Source of the DNA: Humulus lupulus
Taxonomy: Eukaryota; Streptophyta; Magnoliopsida; Rosales; Cannabaceae
NCBI RefSeq assembly: GCF_963169125.1
Contig: NC_084802.1
Span: 14,260,896-14,324,895 of the forward strand
Direction of reading: 5' to 3'
DNA: 64,000 bases
Below are positions 55,763 through 64,000 of the stretch, in pieces. The notes beneath the pieces are model-generated. The model ran no database searches. It worked only from the letters and a program-made list of their open reading frames with translations, and had not been told where the DNA came from. The position numbers were made by a program, and so were the translations under genes. Numbering within the stretch: the first letter of the stretch is position 1; every line of letters starts with the position of its first letter.

Positions 55763-55921
55763 GGGACACATATAAATATATATATATATATATAAATATT
55801 CTAATAAAACTATTAGTGACAATGGCTTTGCAGGAGTGATCGATGAGTAGCAGCTAAGAAGAACCATAAGAAGGCTTTTTTTTTCTTTAGTTGCCATCAT
55901 CACACACATGCACTATCACCA

Positions 55922-56012
55922 CAAAAAGCTTCAGTTTCACTTTTTTAATAGTATTATTAATTATTATTGACACAAAAACAACAGCTTTTCAGTGAACAGG
56001 ATAAGCTTTTGG
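55922..56012 (+). ncRNA. Imperfect hairpin downstream of a TATA box, speculative small-RNA precursor
   Basis: CAAAAAGCTTCAGTTTCAC (55922-55940) can pair imperfectly with GTGAACAGGATAAGCTTTTGG (55992-56012) across an AT-rich loop of about 50 nt. It matches no microRNA family I know, and the stem has an asymmetric bulge. Listed only because it follows a TATA box in otherwise unassigned DNA. Confidence 0.15.
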
Positions 56013-56324
56013 TATTATTTGTTTATATATTTATTAAATTATATTAATATTATTATTTTGTCTTTCATCTCGATGTATATATCATTTCTTGGCTAATCAT
56101 CAACACCAACGGCTGCAGACTTTTGGAAGGAGTAACATCAATGCAAAAAATTTCAGAACTTCAGCTCAATTAGTTATAAGCCCACTGACTAGTCTTCGTC
56201 ACCATTTTCATCTCAAATGTAATTTAATATATCTATATTTATATGTATGACTTTTGAAATAAAAATTACATATTGCTGTTGTATTTCTTTTTCGTTTCAA
56301 TATTATGGACGAGCAAATGGTGGA

Positions 56325-56777
56325 AATGTTAAACATCAACCGCTCGAATGTTAGAGCGCATTTTTAACCGAGTGCCAAAAAAAATTGTGTATTGTTGTAT
56401 TTAGTATATTTTAGCAAAAATATTACTAAAATAATATTATAAAAAAATATATATCAAATTCGACACATGTATAAAGTTGTGTCAAACTTTACACAACAAT
56501 AACTATCATTTTTTTATTTATTATATTGTCATTAATTACTATAATTTATTAATTATCAATTAATGACTAACCGTATTACTTTTTCTTTGAATAAATATTA
56601 AATATTGAGTCAATAAATTGTTATCAATAAATATTAAATAAATTGTTGACTTTTTTTTAGTTAATTTATATTTTGTACATTGAAGCATAATTACAAATAT
56701 TGAGTCAAATATAACAGACTCATTTTTTGTGCCAAATTTAGTACAAAATTTACATCATCCATTGAATGTGGTCTTAT
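56325..56777. other. AT-rich MITE-like segment
   Basis: Left phrase AACCGCTCGAATGTTAGAGCGC..GTGCCAAAAAA and right phrase TTTTTTGTGCCAAATTTAG...CATTGAATGTGGTCTTA are in opposite orientation, as in small plant MITEs, but the ends pair poorly. CACTA #3 inserted at or near its right end. Confidence 0.3.
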
Positions 56778-56793
56778 CACTACAAAAAACCTC

Positions 56794-56827
56794 ACTTTTG
56801 CCGGCGCAAATTTGCGCCGTCAAAAGT
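56794..56827. repeat. 34-bp subterminal palindrome of CACTA #3
   Basis: ACTTTTGCCGGCGCAAA followed by its reverse complement with a single mismatch (T for G at 56820). The half-unit recurs at least ten times in the two ends of the element. Confidence 0.85.
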
Positions 56828-57364
56828 AAGGTTTTGCGCCGGCAAAGGTCCGCGACATACCCGCGTCCCTAATTTCACTTTTGCCGATGCAAAATGTAAT
56901 GCGCGCGGCAATGGTATCTTTTGGCGACGAAAAAATGAGCCGGTAAAAATTTTTGTCACGTTGTGGAAAACACTTTTAGCGGCATAAAAATGCGCCGGCA
57001 AAAGTTGACTTTTTTAGTAGCGCGTTTTTGCACCGGGAAAGATGTATATATGCAGTGAGGGTTGAGACTTTTGCCGACGTAATTTTGCGCTGGTAAAAGC
57101 ATTTTTTAAATAATTTTTTTATTATATTACTAATTTTATTTTCAATATATTAATTAATAAATTTCGATTTTAATATATTCATTATTATTTAATTTTTTAG
57201 TAATATTATATAATTAGAAATAAAATTAAAATTAAAATTTTATAAATAAATAAAAAAAATTACAACTATTAATATTTATTGTCTCCACCAAACATGAAAA
57301 TATAAAAGTAGTTTAGTAAAATAAATGTCTAATAAATTAAACTTCAAATAAATAAAAAAAAATT

Positions 57365-57480
57365 CTACAAATGAGTAGTGCCCACCTCAACATCCCCGCC
57401 CCCGTCAGCATCATCGTCCTCGTCCGAATCCTGTTCTGGTAAGTCAACAGTAAAACCAGAAGTCATTTCACCAACGTGCC
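57365..57480 (-). pseudogene. Acidic C-terminal exon fragment of a CACTA TnpA-like gene
   Basis: Minus strand: HVGEMTSGFTVDLPEQDSDE, then a D/G-rich run and VEVGTTHL with TAG at 57365. It is open with no stop over 38 codons. Position near the left end, orientation and acidic tail parallel the last exon of the second gene in CACTA #1 (29313-29579), so I infer the same gene. Only this exon is recognisable. Confidence 0.45.
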
Positions 57481-58820
57481 ATTATACCAAAACTGATATT
57501 TTTATTAATACAAAAAAAATTATTAAATATATATTTACAAAAATATCACATTTAATATAAAACAATTTAAAAATATAAACATACATTATTAATCTGGTTT
57601 TTTTAAGTTCATACTTTAACTAAAATACATATATCACAAAATACAATATAATAAATATTAACAAGCAAAATTAAACAAATACATATAACACATTAAAATA
57701 AAAAAAAAATACATATTCAAATCTGTTTTTTTAATTTCACAAAAAAAAAATTAATAAATACAAAAAACATATATTATAAAAGTAACTTAAATATAGTTGT
57801 TATTAAGATAAACAAATACATACAAAGCATTAAAATAAAAATTAATGTTAACGGCTATATTTTTTGTAATTAATTTTAATTTTCCTAAGACTAACAAAAT
57901 TTGGGCAACATAACAGCTATATTTTAAACTATCCCAAAATTTTATAAAACCTGCAAACTACACACAAAAATATACATAATATTACTATATCAATATACAG
58001 AATATTCCCAGAGCACGCACAACATAAACGCATATTTACTTAAAATTTCTAAAATATTTTAAAATTTGATTTTTAATTGCTAAAATTTAATCTTATTATA
58101 ATACCAAATCTAATCTCATAATATTAAGATTAATCGAATACTAATTAAATTAATTTCTAATTATGAGATTATATTAGATCATCTAATGTAATGATTTTTA
58201 CTATACTATCATGCACAACATAAAATTTGATTTTTTTCTTGTACCTTTTTTTCTAAAATTTAAAACAGAAAATGAAAATAAAAAAAAAAACAGAAAACAA
58301 AAATTAAATCATATATAAACAGAAATAAAAAAATAAAAATAAAAAATAAGAAAATACAAAACAGAAAAAAAAACATAAATTTAAATATAAACATATACAT
58401 TTTAAAACATAAAAAACACATATAAATATAAATATATAAAGCAGTTTAAATATATAATATATATCAGATTATATTTAATATATAATATATATCAGTTTAT
58501 ATATATAATATATAACATATATAAACATATATATATATATCATTATATACCAGATGGCGTGGTGGTCCGATGGTGGCGGGGTGGTTCGGTCAGCATGGTG
58601 GTTCGGTGGTGGTGGGGTGGTCCCGTCGGCTGATCCGGTGTACAACTGAGGAAAAAAAAATAAAAATGAGAGGGAAAATTCATGGGCAAAACAAACAAAC
58701 AATGGAGAAAATAAAATAAATTACCTTACCTTGAGAGGGAAAATGAAGGGTGGTGTCGTTGAAGAAAAGAGGAAAATGGTGAAGATGAGAGAAATCTGAG
58801 AAAATAAAAAAATGGGGAAG
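57481..58820. other. AT-rich interior of CACTA #3
   Basis: Long A/T stretches, several poly(A) runs and a TA-rich tract (58440-58545). A GGTGGTGGGGTGGT-rich spot at 58555-58635 gives a short Pro/Thr-rich minus-strand frame that I do not regard as a gene. Confidence 0.45.
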
Positions 58821-58846
58821 AAGGCTCGGGCGGCAGAGTTATAATG
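58821..58846 (-). promoter_or_regulatory. CACTA #3 core-promoter-like segment
   Basis: On the minus strand CATTATAACTCTGCCG then CCCGAGCCTT and a CT-rich leader; the same layout as CACTA #1 (36691-36710). Confidence 0.4.
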
Positions 58847-59261
58847 TTATGACTTTTGCCGGCACGTTTCGTTGCGCCGGCAAAAGTATAAAATTGCGCC
58901 GGCAAAAGTCTATCAGAGAAACTCTAGTTCAAAACGACGTCGTTTAAATAAGCATACATTTACCGACGCATTTTTTGACTTTTGCCGACGCAACGAAACG
59001 CGCCGGCAAAAGTTTGGCCACCTACCTCCTTTAAAACGTGCACAACATTAATTTCACACTGACTTTTGCCGGCGCATCAGGTGAATTGCGCCGGAAAAAG
59101 TCCCTTCATAGTATATTGTTAAACTTTTGGCGGCGCAACTCGGAATTGCGCCGGCAAAAGTCCTTGTTTTTTCCGGCGCAATTCACTAAATGCGCCGGTG
59201 AAAGTTGTTTTTGCCGACGCAATTCCGAATTGCGCCAGCAAAAACCTTGTTTCTTGTAGTG

Positions 59262-60659
59262 TATGTTTGAACCTTATATTCTTCTCGCATGTTTAGCGAA
59301 GGACTAGTAGCCATTTAATATTGTTTGTGGAGGGCACACTAAGACTTTGGCTATTGTTTATATTGAGACAAAGAGGATCACTCGTTGAGAAGATTCCTTG
59401 AGTTAGAAAATCTCAAAGAAAGAGAGCTAATCTAATTCTCAAGCATAGGCTTGTTGTAGCATTGTGTCATGTGAAGGGGAAGGAATGCCATCCCATTATT
59501 TATAGGTAATTAACAAAAGTGCTCCTAAGCAGTTGGACTTGGATCAAGTGCAGCTCTCGATAGAGGCTACAACCGTTCATTAAATCATAGGGTGTAAGCT
59601 AATATGTAGGCCTGAAAGAGAGGTTGCTCCTTGCTAGGTCCAAAAGGGATTGCCACTTCTTATTTACATGATTGAAGAGGGCATTTCCTTTCGACAAAGT
59701 GATAGAATAGGAGTGGCATGAGGTATGTTTTCCTAACCTACCTACATAACAAACATTCTTTCTTACCGGTTAATATAGAATGTCTCTAATTTTGAGGCCT
59801 AATGATCGACTCTTGAAGTGACACTTAATGCAATGAAAAAGATAAACTGTCTTGAGGCCAAGGAACAAGCCCTAGAACTCCAAGAAATATATAGATACCA
59901 ACTAGGGGCACTATACTGAGATTAAGCAGGAAACTGCTTAATCTGAGAGGTGGCCACGCAGATGGGTTGGGTCGGTCACAATGTCTCTTTTCTTGCTTGG
60001 GGATTTGGATTGGGCTCAACCTATAAGCACCATCTTAGGCCCCACTATTAGGCTTAGGAAAAACAACCTAACCAATTATGACCATGTGTTGGCTTAGCTG
60101 ATTTTAAGTTGTTTTTAGTTTCTAGGATTAAAAAAATATTTTTGAGAGTGTTTGGGTAAAAAATAAAAAGTGTATTTTTTTCATTTTAAAATGTCTTTTT
60201 GGAGAAGATAGGATTCCTAGCTTCTATTATAATACATTTTTAAAAAGCTATTTTTTAAATTAAAATAATTTTATTATTTATAATTTACTCATAAAAGATA
60301 TTTTTTAAGTAATATGCAAACACTTTAAATAAAAACTTTTTAATAAAAAAGATCTTTATATAATAATTATCCAAACAAAAAAAATAAGTTAAACCTTTTA
60401 TTTATATTATGCTTTTTGTTTAACTAAAAAAAAATTAATGATCCTATATTAGAATGACTATTTGAGAAGATGGAATAATTGTCTAAAACCCATATTTTCA
60501 TACTTGCAAATAAACGTAAGTTCAACAAATACAGAGACTAATCTTTTCTATGACAATCCAATTGTCCATCAAAGTTATAGTATGATCCAATATTACAAAT
60601 TCATTTAGACAAATAATTTTTTTTTAAAAATTGTTAGATAACTTTTTTGTTTTGCTCAA
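59262..60659. other. Unclassified repeat-like DNA with a minus-strand TATA box
   Basis: 59270-59760 has LTR-like character on the minus strand: TATAAATAATGGGATGGC (TATA at 59497-59504) followed by a leader with CTCTCTTTCTTTGAG. LTR ends were not found. 60120-60400 contains GTGTTTGGGT and ATCCAAACAAA in opposite orientation, like small hAT-type MITEs. No coding region. Confidence 0.35.
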
Positions 60660-60839
60660 GAAGAAAATAATTTATTAATTACTAATAGCTAACAAAACAA
60701 CTTGCTAAAAAGCAAACAACCAAATCACCTACATTCGAGCCACAAAATCAAGCACTGCTTGTTCTCTGTTGTTCAGAGAATGAGAATGAAGCAATAAGAC
60801 TCTAGCCTCATTGGCTCTTCTAATCATAGCATCAATATA

Positions 60840-63257
60840 AAGCACAATAAAACACTTGTTCTAAAATATACATAAGTTCCTATTAGTCCATAAGTAATAA
60901 ATTGTAGCTGCTCCCACTGCAAAAATGATATCCTGGTTGACTTCCTTAGGCCGAGCTTCAAACCAAGCAATCCACTTTGAGAAATGCACCGGCCACTCTG
61001 TATATCCCAACCAACTTTGAACCTTCTGAATCACCTTGAGCGAGAAAGCACATTCAAATAATAAATAGTGATGACTCTCCACATGAAGCTCACACACCGG
61101 ACAAAGCAATGACTCAATAGGAATCATGCATCTCAAAAGATTGTCTCTTGTTTAGAGATGCTCATTGATAGCTTACCACCGAATAAATTAATGTTTTGGC
61201 AAAGATAAGCGACACCAAATAGCCTTCAAGTAATGAACCTTCTCACATTGCAGTAAAGAGTTATAGAATTTTCTCACCTTAAACCTCCCTGCAGCATCCA
61301 AAACATGCTCATTCATAAAATAGGTTCGGAGTATAGCTAGCTTCTTAAAATACCAAATAACATCTTGTTTCAAAGAGAAAGACCAAAAATCTTGATCTCT
61401 TAGACACATTTTTCACCCATTTAACCCAAAGACAATCATGCTTAGTGGAAATAGCCCACGCATATTTAGCTAGAAGAGTCTTATTCCACTTATTCCCTTC
61501 CCTAAAACCAATACCTCCATAATCCTTAGGTAAACAAACTTGCTGCCAAGAAGTAAGATGAAACTTTCATCTGTTCTCCTTAACTCCCCATAGAAACATT
61601 TGGCTTCAGTTGTCTATTTCAGAAATTACTTTTTGAGGCAAAAGGAAAATGCTCTTCCAGTAACTTCTAATACCAATTAAGACCGACTGGATAAGTTGGG
61701 CTCTTCCAGAAAAAGAAAGATGTCTGCTAGCCCAAGTATAAAGTTTTAATTGAATCTTCCTAATAATAGGACCGCAGTCTGAAGCTTTCCATTTAGTTGG
61801 CCTCAGCTGAATCCCAAGATATTTGAGAGGAAACGATCCTTCTTCAATGTTAACAACTGCCAACATACGTTGCTTACTAGCCTCATCAACACCTCCAAAG
61901 TAAATATGAGACTTGCTCTTATTAGCAGATAAACCTAAAGCATCACAGAACTCCTGAAAAGTTGTTTGCACAACCCTTACAGAAGATAACCAAATCATCA
62001 ACAAAGCAGAGATTCAAAAGTTTAAGGCTCTTACACATGGGGTGGAACTTAAATTGATGATCTTGAGAAGCAAGTTGAAGAAGACAGGCTCAAGTAATTC
62101 ATTACCCAAACAAATAGCAAAGGGGAAATTGTATCCCCTTGTCTAAGACCTTTCTCTCCCTTAAATCTACCATGAATCCTCCCATTCATCATCAAAGAGT
62201 AAGTCGTGCCACAGAGACAAACCATAATCCAATGGATGAACTTGGAAGGGAAACAAAGAGCTTTAACCAAGTCTTCCAAAAAATCTCAGTCAATAGTATC
62301 ATATGCCTTGCTAAGATCGATCTTCAAGATACACCTCGATGAAATATGCTTCCTAGTGTAACCTTTAAGGAGGTCTTGAAAGATGAGAACATTATGAGTT
62401 ATGGATCTCGTCTTGATGACTGCTCCTTGATTTTTATGAACCAAGTCGTGAAGCACCTCAGCCAATTGAGAACAAAGCATTTTAGATATGCATTTATACA
62501 GCGTGTTGCAGCAAGACATAGGCCTATAGTCGACTATTGTAGATGGACTTTCAGTTTTGGGCACCAATGATATCACATCGTTGTTGAGCTCATTTGGGAT
62601 TTGTCATGTGAGAAAGAACTTTAGAACAACATAAGAAACTTCATCACTAATCTCATGCCACATAACTTTAAAGAAATCTGAACCATAACCAACAGGCTCC
62701 CGACTTTTTAACGAATGAATGCTAAAGAGAGCTTTCTTGACATCACCCCTTGAGAAAGGTTTAATCGAAGCAAGCTGACGATCCAAATCAAGTTTGTTGC
62801 CAAACAATATATTGTCCATCCGAATGCTAGAAGAAGCAGAACTAGCACTTCCCATAAAACTTCTAAAATGACTCATGAAGTGATTAACCACCATATCATA
62901 TTTATCTATAACATCCCCTTGATTATCTATATACACAGTGATACGATTTGCTTCCCTCCTTTTCTTAAGACTAGCATGGAAATAAGAAGAATTTTCATTC
63001 CCAAATTGGAGCCAAGTAATCTTACTTCGTTGTCTTAGAAAACCTTCATAGAGATGGGCATGGCACTTGTAAGCCACTTGAGCTTCACTCTCAGCTTTTT
63101 GAAGAGACCTCACCTAAGGACTCTTTTCAAGATTAACTTGAGCTTTAATAACAACCTCTTTAGCAGCTTGATAGTTAGCTTGAACATCACATATCTCCTT
63201 CCTATTAAACCTTTTAAAAACATATTTTAATCTTAGAAGTTTCCTCATAATACCATC
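60840..63257 (-). pseudogene. LINE #2 ORF2, reverse transcriptase and zf-RVT (broken)
   Basis: From the right: RSKITWLQFGNENSSYFHAS (62604-63113), IHSLKSREPVGYGSDFFK; MISLVPKTESPSTIVDYRPM and CILKIDLSKAYDTID (62286-62576); FIHWIMVCLCGTTYSL, GEKGLRQGDTISPLLF (62049-62279); LCFVDDLVIFCKG (about 61990-62030), where the usual FADD active site reads FVDD; RPTKWKASDCG...SRHLSFSGRAQLIQSVL (61606-62004); then the zf-RVT region (61188-61409 and 60861-61136: CPVCELHVESHHYLLFECAF). Stops or frameshifts separate each piece. An inactive copy. Confidence 0.9.
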
Positions 63258-63558
63258 TGTTGACCCGCGATTTGGCCAACGACACGGAGTCAAATATACG
63301 ATGGGAATCTAATGGAAAAGAAGAAAACACCAATGATTTATAGCGGTTCAGCCCCAAAGAATGGTCATGACCTACGTCCACTTAGTGCTATTATTAATAT
63401 TGAATCTCAAAGTCGTGATCAAAGAACTAGGGTTCTTAAGTTTCACAAACCTTGGAAGAAATACAATGGAACGATGGATAATCGCACTATAGCTCTCTCA
63501 CAATATTCAGGAAAAAAACTCCCATCCAAAAAGTCCCTTCCTTCAGCTATTTCATGCA

Positions 63559-63566
63559 TATTTATA
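63559..63566 (-). promoter_or_regulatory. TATA box in the LTR-like insertion
   Basis: TATAAATA on the minus strand (GCCTATAAATATGCATG), about 210 bp downstream of the G-box pair in that orientation, a promoter-like spacing. Confidence 0.45.
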
Positions 63567-63775
63567 GGCTCAATGGTGGTTACACAGGCCAATGGGCCTT
63601 AACTTTCCTTAATAACCGTGTATCAAGGTAATAATGAGGAAATATTCAATGCAATTATTATAAGATTACAATCTTAGAAGTAAATAAATCAAGTTATACG
63701 ACCAGCCTGGTCGTATCTAATAGTTAAGCCTGACGAAGTGATGTGCTTCTGGTCGATAGTCGAACAACACTTCCG

Positions 63776-63794
63776 CCACGTGTCAAACACGTGG
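63776..63794. promoter_or_regulatory. Paired G-boxes (CACGTG) forming a perfect inverted repeat
   Basis: CCACGTGTCAAACACGTGG: two CACGTG cores 13 bp apart, start to start. G-boxes bind plant bZIP/bHLH factors; activity here is inference. Confidence 0.55.
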
Positions 63795-64000
63795 GAGAAA
63801 TCCTTGCCACGCCATCAGTAGTTGTTTTTTTGGGTAAACGCCATCTTATCCTCCTCCATAGATTGGCTTATCCAAACTGTATTTGACAGTGTCTTTGAAA
63901 TAATGAAGCTTAGACCAGAAATGGAAGTACTGAAAAGACTTAAACCCAAGATTTTCAAACTCAAAATTCTTAATAAGGCAGTAGCAATGATCTGAACAAG

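Larger units (their letters stand above)
56778..59261 (-). mobile_element. CACTA #3, 2.5 kb, non-autonomous, TSD TAT
   Basis: Termini CACTACAAAAAACCTCAC (56778) and TTGTTTCTTGTAGTG (ending 59261), with TAT on both sides (56775-56777 and 59262-59264). Subterminal arrays of TTTTGCCGGCGCAAA/TTTGCGCCGGCAAAA occupy 56792-57095 and 58855-59255. The interior is AT-rich with one coding remnant (57365-57480) and a promoter-like end at 58821-58846. No transposase seen. Confidence 0.92.
63258..63811 (-). mobile_element. Short LTR-like insertion in LINE #2 with twin G-boxes
   Basis: Starts TGTTGACCCGCGATTTGG at 63258. CCATC lies immediately before (63253-63257) and again at 63812-63816, which would be a 5-bp duplication if the element ends ...TTGCCACG. 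If it ends at GCCATCA (63817) it has TG...CA ends but no duplication. A minus-strand TATA box (63559-63566) and the perfect inverted repeat CCACGTGTCAAACACGTGG (63776-63794) make it look like a solo LTR or TRIM driven on the minus strand. No coding capacity. Confidence 0.5.
60660..64000 (-). mobile_element. L1-like LINE #2 (minus strand, 5' end beyond the window)
   Basis: Same family as LINE #1: shared phrases such as RPTKWKA.DCG, TWASRHLSFSGRAQLIQSVL and the zf-RVT block. Reading leftwards from 64000 it begins just after the endonuclease (SDHCYCLIK, matching 26440-26460 of LINE #1), continues through RT and zf-RVT to about 60840, and has a short 3' UTR. The exact 3' end is uncertain. A 0.55-kb insertion interrupts it at 63258. 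Confidence 0.82.

Noticed and set aside
58475..58702. 75-codon minus-strand frame
   Set aside because: Pro/Thr and Ile/Tyr low complexity from GGTGGT and TA tracts; no family match.

Overview
The window reads as repeat-dense intergenic DNA of a flowering plant, most likely a eudicot. I infer this from plant-type Ty3/gypsy and Ty1/copia retrotransposons with tRNA-Met primer sites, L1-like LINEs whose ORF1 carries DUF4283 plus a zinc knuckle, and CACTA (En/Spm) DNA transposons with 3-bp target duplications. I found no convincing host protein gene, tRNA or rRNA gene. Every recognisable coding region belongs to a mobile element, and apart from the short gypsy pol end at the left edge nearly all carry stops or frameshifts. 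The genus cannot be set from the sequence.

Layout. 1-2642: 3' end of a gypsy element (family A here) with a complete 1.9-kb LTR, inserted in a minus-strand copia remnant (2643-6140). 6141-8740: solo LTR of a second gypsy family (B). 8741-10749: AT-rich DNA, a GC-rich minisatellite and a short unrecognised ORF. 10750-13442: two inverted fragments of the B LTR. 13443-14881: gag and 5' LTR of a minus-strand copia. 15100-20545: a degenerate copia interrupted by another copia that has an 801-bp 5' LTR. 21429-23589: solo LTR related to family A. 23875-37376: a 13.5-kb CACTA element (TSD GTA, transposase on the minus strand) that itself received a LINE (24412-29217) and a solo A LTR (34314-36226, TSD CACAA). 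37719-54860: a deep nest, in which a hAT/MITE-like element holds an A-type solo LTR (TSD TTTTC). That LTR is split by a 14.3-kb degenerate B element, which is in turn hit by two A elements and a small CACTA. 56778-59261: a third CACTA (TSD TAT). 60660-64000: a second LINE on the minus strand, with a short LTR-like insertion.

Nothing here works together as a pathway or operon. What ties the window together is insertion history, which can be ordered because many target duplications are still legible. Points worth a second look are: short GC-rich palindromes occupying comparable positions in otherwise AT-rich LTRs and CACTA ends of unrelated families; an unrecognised 147-codon reading frame (with one internal stop) just after the primer-binding site of an A element; a cleanly spliced Ulp1/C48-protease C-terminus inside the second CACTA; a shared core-promoter-like motif at the 5' ends of all three CACTA elements; and an internally deleted gypsy copy still flanked by a perfect 5-bp duplication. 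All family assignments come from reading motifs by eye; no database search was run.
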